A stretch of 64,000 bases of DNA, taken from MWEI01 sp964600235 (GTDB lineage Bacteria > Desulfobacterota > Desulfomonilia > UBA1062). The notes beneath the pieces were generated by a model. The model made no database searches. It worked only from the letters and a program-made list of their open reading frames with translations, and was not told the origin of the DNA. The position numbers were made by a program, and so were the translations under genes. The stretch lies in contig CAZRIV010000011.1 in the NCBI GenBank assembly GCA_964600235.1, positions 62,001 to 126,000 on the forward strand, in the 5' to 3' direction. Numbering within the stretch: the first letter of the stretch is position 1; each line of letters starts with the position of its first letter. This document shows, in pieces, positions 49,674 to 58,186 of this stretch.

Positions 49674-50576
49674 ATGCAGTCACATATCCTCGAACGCATC
49701 AGAACCATCGAAGATCTCCCGACGTTGCCCTCGGTCGCCCTAGAGGTCCTGAGCCTGGCCCACCAGAGCGACATAACCATCCAGAGCATAGCCGAGTGCA
49801 TCCACAAGGACCCTCCCCTGGCCGCCAAGGTTCTGAGGATGGCCAATTCCGCATTCTATCGCAGGGGAGACAGGAAGGTCGAAACCCTTCACCAGTCCAT
49901 CATCTTTTTAGGTCTGGCCGAGATAATAAATATCACCACTTCACTGTCGGTCTTCTCGGCACTCAAATCCCGCAAGGCAAAGGAAGTCTCCATCAGGGAA
50001 AGCTTCTGGGATCACAGTGTTGCAGCCGGCCTGATTGCACGATATATCGACAAGAAGCTCGGGATGCGGTCCATGGGAAGAGAGTTCGTGGCCGGCCTGC
50101 TTCACGATATCGGGAAGATCATCCTCGACCAGTACTTCCATGCCGAATTCCTGGCCGCATACAACATGTCCATTGAAAAAAACAAACCCATATACGAAAC
50201 GGAGATGGAGGTGTGCGGGACAAACCACATGGAGGTCGGCTATTTCCTGGCCCAGAAGTGGAACCTTCCCGCCTACCTGGGCGATGTCATCCTCTGGCAC
50301 CATCAGCCTTCCCAGGCGACACACCGGGACATGGCGGCACTCATCTCCATAGCGAACCTCCTGGCAAAGGCCAAGGAGCTCTCCTGCGGAGGCGACAGGA
50401 TGTCCTTCATCCTGTCGGATGAAGAGGCCTGGAAGGTATTGAGGGATCGAGGCTATGCAGTTGATGATCTTGACATAGAACGTATAACCTTTGAGATGGA
50501 GACCATCGGCGACCAGGTGAAGAACTATATCGATACGGTCATGGATCCTGCGACCACGGAGAAGGCAAATGGATGA
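49674..50576 (+). CDS. HDOD domain protein
   Basis: The 300-residue product is an HDOD domain (an HD-related fold without phosphodiesterase function in most members): IEDLPTLPSVALEVLSLAHQ, IHKDPPLAAKVLRMANSAFY, SIIFLGLAEI, FVAGLLHDIGKIIL and DVILWHHQPSQA. Here the HD pair is present (LLHDIGK), so loss of catalysis is not certain. HDOD proteins link signalling to motility and stress. It begins two bases after the HEAT gene and overlaps cheR by eight bases, so the three are cotranslated. Confidence 0.9.
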   Translation: MQSHILERIRTIEDLPTLPSVALEVLSLAHQSDITIQSIAECIHKDPPLAAKVLRMANSAFYRRGDRKVETLHQSIIFLGLAEIINITTSLSVFSALKSRKAKEVSIRESFWDHSVAAGLIARYIDKKLGMRSMGREFVAGLLHDIGKIILDQYFHAEFLAAYNMSIEKNKPIYETEMEVCGTNHMEVGYFLAQKWNLPAYLGDVILWHHQPSQATHRDMAALISIANLLAKAKELSCGGDRMSFILSDEEAWKVLRDRGYAVDDLDIERITFEMETIGDQVKNYIDTVMDPATTEKANG

Positions 50577-51429
50577 GACCGTAGCCGCCGCCTCCTCTCA
50601 GATGACCGATGAGATCTTCATCCTGCTGCGTGACTTTATCTATGAGCAGTCGGGAATCTACTTTGCCGACAACAAGAAAGGTCAGCTTGAAAACAGGCTC
50701 GCCCTGAGGTTGAAGGCCAACAACCTGGCCAACTACGACAAGTACTATTACCTGCTCAAGTACGACCCCCTGGCTTCACGGGAGCTCAGGGCGCTGTTCG
50801 ACTCGGTAACCACCAACGAAACCAGCTTCTACCGCAGTCCGCCGCAGATTCAGGCGTTCCAGGAAAAGGTGATCCCCGATGTGATCGAGCGAAAAGACAA
50901 ACTCCAGGACCGCCAGATCCGCCTCTGGTCGGCCGGGTGCTCAACGGGGGAAGAACCTTATACCATGGGTATCGTGCTCAAGCAGGCCCTGCAGGATACC
51001 TGTTCGAACTGGGATATCAAGATCGTTGCCAGCGATATCAGCGAAAAGGCTCTGCGTTCGGCCAAGTCGGCCATGTACAGCGATTACTCCCTGCGTGGCG
51101 TACCGCCGGAGGTCAAGCGGGCATTCTTTACCCCGGAGGGAACCGCATTCCGCATCAAGGAAGAGGTCCGCAACCTCGTGGAGCTTCAGTATCTCAACCT
51201 CAATGATGTCAAGAGGGTGCAGAGCATGAAGGGGTTCGACGTCATCTTCTGCAGAAACGTACTTATCTATTTCGACGACTCGGCCAGGAAGAGGTTTGTT
51301 GCACAGCTCTATGACTGCCTCAGTCACGGCGGCTATCTCTTCATCGGCCACTCTGAATCCCTGCACAATATTTCACGCGCCTTCAAGCTCGTGCATTTCC
51401 CCGGGGCACTGGGTTACAAGAAGGAATAG
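50569..51429 (+). CDS. cheR: Chemoreceptor glutamate methyltransferase CheR
   Basis: The 286-residue methyltransferase adds methyl groups from SAM to glutamates of chemoreceptors to adjust sensitivity. The N-terminal helical domain (about 10-80) is followed by the SAM-binding domain with TTNETSFYRSPPQIQAF, the glycine motif LWSAGCSTGEEPYTMGI, FDVIFCRNVLIYFDDSARKRFV and LFIGHSESLHN. All are typical of CheR. It overlaps the HDOD gene by eight bases. A likely substrate, the receptor at 56576-58060, is encoded nearby. Confidence 0.95.
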   Translation: MDETVAAASSQMTDEIFILLRDFIYEQSGIYFADNKKGQLENRLALRLKANNLANYDKYYYLLKYDPLASRELRALFDSVTTNETSFYRSPPQIQAFQEKVIPDVIERKDKLQDRQIRLWSAGCSTGEEPYTMGIVLKQALQDTCSNWDIKIVASDISEKALRSAKSAMYSDYSLRGVPPEVKRAFFTPEGTAFRIKEEVRNLVELQYLNLNDVKRVQSMKGFDVIFCRNVLIYFDDSARKRFVAQLYDCLSHGGYLFIGHSESLHNISRAFKLVHFPGALGYKKE

Positions 51430-51445
51430 GCGGAGGGCAGTATTC

Positions 51446-51820
51446 ATGGAAACGATCCTGATTGTGGATGATTCGAGCACGGTGAGAAAGTTTCTCACCC
51501 ATACCCTGAAAACCAGGAACTTCAAGTGCGTGGAGGCCTCGGACGGTTTCGACGCCCTGGAAAAACTGGCCCAGACCCAAGAGATCGGGCTCATCATTTC
51601 CGACCTGAACATGCCCAACATGGACGGCATCGAATTCATCAAGTCCGTAAGGCAGGACCCACTGTACAAGGACATCCCCATCATCATGCTCACCACGGAC
51701 TCCACGCCTGAAAACAGGAAGCTCGCATACGATTCCGGGGCGAACCTCTACCTGGTGAAACCCTCGCCGGCCCATATCATACTGTTCAAGGTGCAGAGCC
51801 TTTTGGAAGCCGACCGGTAA
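51446..51820 (+). CDS. CheY-like single-domain response regulator
   Basis: The 124-residue receiver has the acidic pair in LIVDDSSTVRKFL, phospho-acceptor aspartate in LIISDLNMPNMDG, Thr in IIMLTTDS and Lys in YLVKPSPAHI. No output domain follows. I start at ATG 51446, which has GGAGG at 51432-51436 and opens METILIVDDSS; longer upstream frames overlap cheR. It is the second single-domain regulator in this cluster and may act as a phosphate sink or on a different target from CheY. It is the last gene of the motility run. Confidence 0.92.
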   Translation: METILIVDDSSTVRKFLTHTLKTRNFKCVEASDGFDALEKLAQTQEIGLIISDLNMPNMDGIEFIKSVRQDPLYKDIPIIMLTTDSTPENRKLAYDSGANLYLVKPSPAHIILFKVQSLLEADR

Positions 51821-51912
51821 GGAAGATCCTCGATCGACCCTTCAACCCACACCCTATGGCCCGGTTCTTCCGGCAGTTGACAGGCATCTCTCCCGACCGA
51901 TAATCCCCTGCA

Positions 51913-52260
51913 TCAGGAACCTGAGATCTTCGGAGAATAACCCCTCTTTGTGAGCTCGTCCATGAGCAGAGTCCGGTGGTCTCCCTGGATCTCGATGACG
52001 CCGCCCTTCACCGTACCCCCGGTCCCGCATCTGTGCTTCAGCTCCTTTGCCAGCGAGCGGAGCGCTTCCTCGTCCAGGGGCAGTCCCGTCACGATGGTAA
52101 CGCCCTTCCCTTTACGTCCCTTTGTCTCCCTGCCGATTCGGACCCGACCGGTGCCCTTCGGGGCCTGTTTCGGGCTGAGGCACTCGCAACACGCAACGGG
52201 GTAGCCGCACCCGGTGCACACCCTTCCCTGTTCGGTGGAATAGACGGTTTTGTGCTCCAT
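51913..52260 (-). CDS. SUI1/eIF1-family translation factor, YciH-like
   Basis: The 115-residue protein begins with a small zinc-ribbon-like stretch (CTGCGYPVACCEC, residues 16-28) and ends with a SUI1 domain (KGVTIVTGLPLDEEALRSLAKELKHRCGTGGTVKGGVIEIQGDH). The bacterial YciH family resembles eIF1 and can affect start-codon choice in vitro. The cysteine pairs are common in anaerobe members. The gene is alone on the minus strand between the chemotaxis cluster and the oxidoreductase gene. Confidence 0.88.
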   Translation of the reverse strand: MEHKTVYSTEQGRVCTGCGYPVACCECLSPKQAPKGTGRVRIGRETKGRKGKGVTIVTGLPLDEEALRSLAKELKHRCGTGGTVKGGVIEIQGDHRTLLMDELTKRGYSPKISGS

Positions 52261-52430
52261 GTGTGTGCCCTGTTATCACACCTGGTACGGGGGGAATCAA
52301 GAGGTGATGACGCAAAAAGCATGAAAATACGTACTTCCGTAGTGCTGATTAGGGTATTCACCTGATTCATATATTCCCGACTGTTCCGTATCGTACATAA
52401 AGAGGGCCGGCGTAAAAAGGGGAAAACGAT

Positions 52431-55169
52431 ATGGAAACGATTCATTCAGGAGAAAACCTTGTGGTAAAGGAAAAGGTGCTTGATCTTGCGAACAAGATCA
52501 GCAGGACAAAACGTGGTTCGAGATCGGAAATCCAGCCCCAGGATCCGGAATATAAGATTCTGGAACCTGTTGTTACCGAAGAAATGGCAGAGGTGGCGCT
52601 TTGCCTTGAGTTGCGCAAACCCATGAGTGCACAAGAGATTGCTCCTCTGTGCGGCAGATCTCCCGGGGAAACAGAGAAACTCCTCTGGGAACTGGCCCTT
52701 GCCGGCGTCTGTTTTGTCAACAGGATCGATGGTGTTGACAGATACTGGCACGACCTCTGGATTCCGGGCCACATGGAAATGATGGTCAACAACAGGGAGA
52801 ACGTGAAGAAGTATCCGCAGATCGCCGAGGCCTTCGAGGCATACGGAAGGGTAAGGGGCCCGAAGACAGCCGGCAATTTCCCCGTGGGCATGGGCCTGAT
52901 GCGTGTCATCCCCATCGAACAGTCCATAATGGCTGAAAACAGAAGGGCATCGTACGAAGAGGTTTCCAAATACCTCAACGAAAACGAGTTGTTTTCGGTT
53001 TCGGACTGTTCCTGTCGTACGGCAAGGGAGGCCATGGGAGAAGGGTGCGGCCACCTGAAGGAAGACATGTGCATTCAGATGGGCCACGCAGCTGAATTCT
53101 ATATCCGCACCGGCAGGGGCCGGCAGATTACCCGTGAAGAAGCCTTTGACATTATCAGAAGGGCCGAAGAAAACGGGCTGATACACCAGGTCCCCAATAC
53201 GGACGGCCCCGGAAAGACCCACGCAATCTGTAACTGCTGCGGATGTTCCTGCCTGTCCCTGAGAACTGCCGAGATGTTCTTGAACCCCGACATGGTACGT
53301 TCCAACTATGTGGCACAGGTTGATGGCGATAAATGTGTCGCGTGCGGAGAATGTGTCGAGAACTGTCCGGTCAACGCGCTGCAACTGGGTCAGAAGCTCT
53401 GCACGAAGACGCCTATTCCCGAAAAGAAAAGGGAACTCCCTTATGATACACAGTGGGGTCCGGACAAATGGAATCCCGATTACCGCATGAACAGAAAGGT
53501 CGTCCTCGATACCGGCTCAAGTCCCTGTAAAGCAGAATGTCCTGCACACATAGGCATACAGGGTTATATCAAGCTGGCATCTCAGGGGAGATATACAGAG
53601 GCACTTGAACTTATCAAGCACGAGAATCCGTTCCCGGCGGTATGCGGACGTATCTGCCCGAGAAAATGCGAATCCGCCTGTACCAGGGGCGATATCGACG
53701 ATCCCATTGCCATCGATGATATCAAGAAATTCATTGCACAGCAGGATTTAAACGCAGCGAGGCGCTTCGTACCAAAGAAACGGCATGAATACGGAAAGAA
53801 AATCGCCGTTGTCGGCGCAGGTCCAGCAGGACTCTCCTGTGCTTTCTATCTGGCCATCGACGGTTACCAGGTGACGGTATTTGAAAAGCAAAAGGCCCTC
53901 GGCGGCATGCTGACGCTGGGAATCCCGTCTTTCAGACTCGAAAAGGATGTCGTTCATGCCGAGATCGACATCTTGAGAGAAATGGGGGTCGAGTTTAAAA
54001 TTGGCATTGCGGTCGGTGAGGATATAAGCCTTCAGGACTTGAGGGGCCAGGGGTTCGAGGCATTCTATCTTGCGATCGGCGCCCAGGCAGGCAGAAAGCT
54101 GGGCATAGAAGGTGAAGATGCCAAAGGTGTCATCGCCGGTGTCGATCTGCTGCTCAACGTCAACCTGGGCGAAGACATCAGGCTAGAGGGTAAAGTAATT
54201 GTAATCGGGGGCGGCAACGTTGCCATCGACGTTGCACGAACCGCGGCAAGACTCGGCGCTGAAGAAATCGACATGTTCTGCCTTGAGAGCCGGGGGGAAA
54301 TGCCTGCCCTGGGTGAAGAGATCGAAGAGGCGTCGGCCGAAGGAATCGCTATCAACAATTCCTGGGGGCCGAAACGCATCGTTGCGGAACATGGCCGCGT
54401 TGTCGGCGTGGAATTCAAGAGATGCCTTTGCGTGTTTGACGAAGACGGAAGGTTCAATCCGACATATGACGAGAACGATACGAAGCTTGTTGAGGCCGAC
54501 GCCGTTCTGATTTCAGTAGGTCAGGCAGTGGCCTGGGGCAACCTGATTGCAGGCAGTCAGATGGAATTGAATCCCAACGGGACAATCAAAGCGGATCCCG
54601 ACACGTACCAGACCGGAGAGCCGGATGTATTCGCAGGCGGTGATGCATTGACAGGCCCAAAGTTTGCCATCGATGCCATTGCAGCGGGCAAGCAGGGTGC
54701 TGTTTCAATTCATCGTTTCGTTCACCCGGGTCAAAGTCTGACCCTTGGTCGCACCAGGAGGGATTATCGTGCGCTAGACAAGGCAAACCTTGACCTGGAA
54801 GGCTATGACCGTCTACCCAGACAGAGACCGGTTCATTTTGAAGGAAAGGCATCCAGGGAAACCTTCAGGGATTTACGCGGTACCTTTACAGAAGAGCAGG
54901 TCCTCAAGGAAACTCAACGCTGCCTTGGCTGTGGTGCTGCGATTGTAGATCAGTTCCTGTGTGTAGGATGCGGTTCCTGCACGACAAAATGCAAGTTCGA
55001 CGCGATTTCACTCCTCAGAAAATATGACAGCGCGGGCGTGGAACTCAAGGACCTGAAACCAACGGTTATGAAATATGCATTGAAACGCCAACTGAGAATC
55101 ACTGTCAAAAAGTCTGTGAACTACCTGAAGTCACTCGTCACCAGCCATAAGGCACGCAAGACAACGTGA
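52431..55169 (+). CDS. FAD/NAD(P)-dependent oxidoreductase with several iron-sulfur clusters
   Basis: This 912-residue protein resembles the GltD/NfnB-type flavoprotein family, fused to extra iron-sulfur modules. Order: an N-terminal region with helix-turn-helix-like and cysteine-rich parts (CSCRTAREAMGEGCGH near 190; CNCCGCSCL near 267), a ferredoxin motif CVACGECVENCP at 302-313, the GltD-type cluster region (CKAECPAHIGIQGYI, CGRICPRKCESAC), FAD-binding VVGAGPAGLSCAFYLA (about 460), NAD(P)-binding VIGGGNVAIDVARTAARLGA (about 592), and a C-terminal CLGCGAAI...CVGCGSCTTKCKFDAI pair. It should shuttle electrons between NAD(P)H and ferredoxin or another carrier, possibly in confurcation with a partner, but no partner gene is adjacent. 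A terminator hairpin follows. Confidence 0.85.
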   Translation: METIHSGENLVVKEKVLDLANKISRTKRGSRSEIQPQDPEYKILEPVVTEEMAEVALCLELRKPMSAQEIAPLCGRSPGETEKLLWELALAGVCFVNRIDGVDRYWHDLWIPGHMEMMVNNRENVKKYPQIAEAFEAYGRVRGPKTAGNFPVGMGLMRVIPIEQSIMAENRRASYEEVSKYLNENELFSVSDCSCRTAREAMGEGCGHLKEDMCIQMGHAAEFYIRTGRGRQITREEAFDIIRRAEENGLIHQVPNTDGPGKTHAICNCCGCSCLSLRTAEMFLNPDMVRSNYVAQVDGDKCVACGECVENCPVNALQLGQKLCTKTPIPEKKRELPYDTQWGPDKWNPDYRMNRKVVLDTGSSPCKAECPAHIGIQGYIKLASQGRYTEALELIKHENPFPAVCGRICPRKCESACTRGDIDDPIAIDDIKKFIAQQDLNAARRFVPKKRHEYGKKIAVVGAGPAGLSCAFYLAIDGYQVTVFEKQKALGGMLTLGIPSFRLEKDVVHAEIDILREMGVEFKIGIAVGEDISLQDLRGQGFEAFYLAIGAQAGRKLGIEGEDAKGVIAGVDLLLNVNLGEDIRLEGKVIVIGGGNVAIDVARTAARLGAEEIDMFCLESRGEMPALGEEIEEASAEGIAINNSWGPKRIVAEHGRVVGVEFKRCLCVFDEDGRFNPTYDENDTKLVEADAVLISVGQAVAWGNLIAGSQMELNPNGTIKADPDTYQTGEPDVFAGGDALTGPKFAIDAIAAGKQGAVSIHRFVHPGQSLTLGRTRRDYRALDKANLDLEGYDRLPRQRPVHFEGKASRETFRDLRGTFTEEQVLKETQRCLGCGAAIVDQFLCVGCGSCTTKCKFDAISLLRKYDSAGVELKDLKPTVMKYALKRQLRITVKKSVNYLKSLVTSHKARKTT

Positions 55170-55182
55170 CATCCCGCACATG

Positions 55183-55218
55183 ATAGAGCCGGGGGGACAC
55201 TGGTTTTCCCGGCTCTAT
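55183..55218 (+). terminator. Hairpin terminator after the FAD oxidoreductase gene
   Basis: ATAGAGCCGGG (55183-55193) pairs perfectly with CCCGGCTCTAT (55208-55218) around a 14-base loop. It starts 14 bases after the oxidoreductase stop. No clear T-run follows, so it may be a weak terminator or transcript-end stabiliser. Confidence 0.55.
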
Positions 55219-55271
55219 ACCGGATTATGCACCTGAAGTCGTGCACGAGTCATGAGCAGCTCATGACCGGC

Positions 55272-55583
55272 CTATATCCGTATCCTGCCCGAATCCTTGT
55301 CAAAGACAAGCCGCTTAGCCTTGACGATGCGTTCCTTTTCCTTCTTGGCAAGCCGCTTGAAATAGTATTCCACCCTGAGCGCCAGGGACTTGTCTCCGAT
55401 AACCATTGAGAATGCCAGCCTTCCCGGCTTGTGCGCCATCAGGTATTTTGCCGTCCTGCTGCCCTGGGAGAGGTGTTCCTTGAAGCGCCTTGGGACATTT
55501 GTCGATATGCCACTGTAGAGGAAACCATCGAGAGTCCTGATCACGTACAGATGCCAGCGGGCAGGACATTCAGAACCTGCCAT
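55272..55583 (-). CDS. GIY-YIG nuclease superfamily protein
   Basis: The 103-residue product is a stand-alone GIY-YIG domain of the small UPF0213/YhbQ-like type: HLYVIRTLDGFLYSGISTNVPRRFKEHLSQG holds the domain's opening (here YVI...YSG in place of GIY...YIG), and the arginine in NVPRRFKEH is conserved. Such proteins bind and may cut DNA; cellular function is unclear. I start at ATG 55583, which has GAGGGG six bases upstream, rather than the GTG two codons earlier. It is followed by another minus-strand gene cluster to the right. Confidence 0.85.
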   Translation of the reverse strand: MAGSECPARWHLYVIRTLDGFLYSGISTNVPRRFKEHLSQGSRTAKYLMAHKPGRLAFSMVIGDKSLALRVEYYFKRLAKKEKERIVKAKRLVFDKDSGRIRI

Positions 55584-55592
55584 ATCCACCCC

Positions 55593-56111
55593 TCAGGCCC
55601 CCTCATACTGCCTTGACATGGCCAGGAGCACGGCACTGACGGCATCCTTGTGCTCGATCATCAGGAGCCTCACCATCCGGCCGGGCCCAAACACCAGCCC
55701 GCCCAGGGTTGCGGCATCGGCATTAATGCGCACAGCCAGCACCCTGGGGCCGTTGCGGCGCAGCAAAGACTCCACCTTGCGATAGAACCTCTGTGATCCG
55801 TCACCCGAAAGGATAAGCAGGCGCGAGATGCGGCCTCCCCGGTTCTGCCCCTGCTTTTTATCGGCCAGCTTCAAGCCCCTCTCTTCCCGCTCGAGCCTTT
55901 CCTCCGCACATTGAAGGCCCCGTACCGCCAGACCCGACATATTCGCGCTGCGCAGGGCGGATGCAAGTGCTTCTTTGAGCTCGACAAAGGGCACCATGAC
56001 CTCTGAGCCCTGCCACAGGGGCCGGGTATCTTCGGACAGCATCTTAAGTACCAGGGTTCCTTGCTGATCCGCCTCGATCTGCCGGGGCAGGCGAATGTTC
56101 CGGGTGTTCAA
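55593..56111 (-). CDS. Uncharacterised protein
   Basis: The 172-residue product is not recognised. It has no signal peptide, membrane segment or catalytic motif that I can identify. The first 70 residues look mixed alpha/beta, a basic and charged linker follows (about 75-95, EERLEREERGLKLADKKQGQ), and the last 75 residues alternate strands and helices (RISRLLILSGDGSQRF, PRVLAVRINADAATLGGLVF). It lies three bases from the small lipoprotein gene on the same strand, suggesting joint transcription. A long uninterrupted frame with a good gap structure supports its being a gene. Confidence 0.6.
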   Translation of the reverse strand: MNTRNIRLPRQIEADQQGTLVLKMLSEDTRPLWQGSEVMVPFVELKEALASALRSANMSGLAVRGLQCAEERLEREERGLKLADKKQGQNRGGRISRLLILSGDGSQRFYRKVESLLRRNGPRVLAVRINADAATLGGLVFGPGRMVRLLMIEHKDAVSAVLLAMSRQYEGA

Positions 56112-56114
56112 TAC

Positions 56115-56456
56115 TCAGTCCTCTTTCATGTATCTGAGGACTTCATCGGTCCGTGGAAATACCAGGGTCAGCTCCCTTTTCTTCACTGCGGCCACTGTGC
56201 GTACAACCTCGGGGGAAGACCCCCTGTGGGCAATCTCGAAGACCATGTTTCCATCCTTGTCCAGGGTGTAGGTGCCGCCGGCTGCCATGCCCTGATTGTC
56301 CACGGCCCTGAAGGTTCCGTCTTTGAAAAATTCAATGGTGCCCGGCTTTCCTATCTCGCGCCATTTGCCGATCACATCGGGTGCGCCTGCACAGGAAACC
56401 ATGAACAGCATGGCGGCAAAGATCAGGAATGGAAAAGTCATGGTTCCTTTCGACAT
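56115..56456 (-). CDS. Small lipoprotein
   Basis: The 113-residue product has a lipoprotein signal peptide (TFPFLIFAAMLFMVSCAG) with a lipobox ending in Cys22, so it should be lipid-anchored in the envelope. The mature part (about 90 residues) reads as a small beta-rich domain: VIGKWREIGKPGTIEFFKDGTF, then GGTYTLDKDGNMVFEI and ELTLVFPRTDE. This pattern resembles lipocalin-like small lipoproteins, with the W and G of the first strand conserved. Function is unknown. It precedes the uncharacterised gene by three bases. Confidence 0.7.
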   Translation of the reverse strand: MSKGTMTFPFLIFAAMLFMVSCAGAPDVIGKWREIGKPGTIEFFKDGTFRAVDNQGMAAGGTYTLDKDGNMVFEIAHRGSSPEVVRTVAAVKKRELTLVFPRTDEVLRYMKED

Positions 56457-56544
56457 ATCGCTTCCCCCGCGCCCTCTTTGCTGTAATCATATACCGGCAG
56501 ATATAAGCGATCCGGATCGATTAATCCTTTCACTGATACCATAC

Positions 56545-56569
56545 CGGGACAGGGTGTCAAGCTGTCCCG
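56545..56569 (-). terminator. Hairpin downstream of the chemoreceptor gene
   Basis: CGGGACAG (56545-56552) pairs with CTGTCCCG (56562-56569), leaving a nine-base loop. It lies seven bases past the chemoreceptor stop on the minus strand. No T-run follows. Weak terminator candidate. Confidence 0.4.
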
Positions 56570-56575
56570 ACACCT

Positions 56576-58060
56576 TCACCCGCTCGTCCTGAACATGCTC
56601 ACGGCATCGAGCATCTCGTCCGAGGTCCCGAGCATGCTGGAGGCGTTGCCCGCCAGTTCCTCCACCACGGCCGCGTTGCTCTGCGTCGTCTGATCCACCT
56701 GTGATACCGCACGGTTCAGCTCCTCGATGCCGGCCGACTGCTCGGAGGCCGCCATGGCGATCTCCTCCATGGACTGCGACAGCGCCAAGGTCGTCACGTT
56801 GATCTCCTCCATGGCGCCCGCCACCTTGGTGACCAGCTGGCTGCCGGCATTCACCTTGTTCACCGTGGTCTCGATCAAGGCCTTGATCTCGCGCGAGGCG
56901 TCCGCGCTCCGCTGGGCAAGGGCCCTGACCTCTTCGGCCACAACCGCGAAGCCCTTCCCGTGCTCTCCTGCTCGAGCCGCCTCCACGGCCGCGTTCAGGG
57001 CAAGCAGGTTGGTCTGGAAGGCCACCTGGTTCACCGTGTCCGTGATCTCGCGTATGTGCGTGGCCGCATTGGTGATCTCCTCCATGGCCTGGGCCATCTG
57101 CCGTGAGAGCTCCACGTTCTCGTTCACCAGTTCGATGGCCCCCGTGGCCTTCTGTCGGCCCTCCTGAGCACTGACGGCCGAGGCCTTGATGGAAGACATC
57201 ATCTCCTCGATGGTGGCCGCAATCTCTTCCACGCTTGCGGCCTGCTCCGTCGCGCTCTGCGCCACACTCTCCGAGCTGGCCTGGATCTCCCGGCTCCCCG
57301 TGGCCACCTCGGACGCATTGTTCCGCACCCGCTGGACGATCTGGTCCAGGCTTCTGGCCATCTCCTGCATGGCGCCACCCAGACGGCCGATCTCGTCTTT
57401 CTTGTTTATCTCGATGGTGGCCGTCAGGTCACCGTCCGCCACCGCCGTCACGAATTCCACGCTCCTGCGCATATCACTCGATATGGACCGCGCCACCATA
57501 ATCCCTATCAACAATCCCACCAGCAGGATGAAGAAATTTACGGCAAAGACTCCTGTCTTGATCGTATTGAATATCCTGAAGAGTTTCTTGGGGTGTTCGG
57601 TGCGGGCATACTCGCCCAGTTTGAAAAGTTCTTCACTCTTCTCGACATAGGTCTTGTACAGATCCGGCTGAGCGGCCTCGTCCCCTCCCGAGGCTATGAA
57701 CCGCTTAGCCAGCTCAGCTGACTGGTCCATGAGCTCGACTCCCTTGGTGAGGTCTCTGCGGCTCTCTTCCAGCTTCAGCTTTTTCATCAACGAATCGGCA
57801 TTCTTGTGGTAATAGTTCACCGCCTCATCGATCCGGGATACGACATCAGGGTTCTTGTGAAGCTGAAAGTACTGCACCGCAATCCTGACGTCCTTGGCGG
57901 AAAGCATCAAGTTGTCGTTCTCGCTAATGGCCACTGTGGCCAGCTGGGACATGGATACCAGCATGAATATCAGGCTGGACATCAGCAGGGCCAGTACCAG
58001 CGTCAGCCCGAATACGCCGCCGATCTTTGTCCTGATGCTCAGGTTTTTGAACCACTGCAT
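56576..58060 (-). CDS. Methyl-accepting chemotaxis protein
   Basis: The 494-residue receptor has an N-terminal membrane segment (about 13-35), a periplasmic helical-bundle sensor of about 145 residues (probably of the four-helix type), a second membrane segment (about 178-200, VFAVNFFILLVGLLIGIMVA), a HAMP domain, and the cytoplasmic signalling rod whose conserved tip is QVAFQTNLLALNAAVEAARAGEHGKGFAVVAEEVRALAQRS. The tip couples to CheW and CheA, not present in this window. Methylation would be by CheR. Ligand is unknown. No C-terminal CheR-binding pentapeptide is visible (the tail is ...MFRTSG). Confidence 0.95.
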   Translation of the reverse strand: MQWFKNLSIRTKIGGVFGLTLVLALLMSSLIFMLVSMSQLATVAISENDNLMLSAKDVRIAVQYFQLHKNPDVVSRIDEAVNYYHKNADSLMKKLKLEESRRDLTKGVELMDQSAELAKRFIASGGDEAAQPDLYKTYVEKSEELFKLGEYARTEHPKKLFRIFNTIKTGVFAVNFFILLVGLLIGIMVARSISSDMRRSVEFVTAVADGDLTATIEINKKDEIGRLGGAMQEMARSLDQIVQRVRNNASEVATGSREIQASSESVAQSATEQAASVEEIAATIEEMMSSIKASAVSAQEGRQKATGAIELVNENVELSRQMAQAMEEITNAATHIREITDTVNQVAFQTNLLALNAAVEAARAGEHGKGFAVVAEEVRALAQRSADASREIKALIETTVNKVNAGSQLVTKVAGAMEEINVTTLALSQSMEEIAMAASEQSAGIEELNRAVSQVDQTTQSNAAVVEELAGNASSMLGTSDEMLDAVSMFRTSG

Positions 58061-58186
58061 AGGGTCACTCCTTCTCCATCCGAGGATATGTCAAAGATTT
58101 AACGCATAGATGAGATAGATAATAAAGCCGGATCGTTAAGATGCAAGGTGATGCGGGTGAGATAAGGTCAGATGAACACGCTGGAC

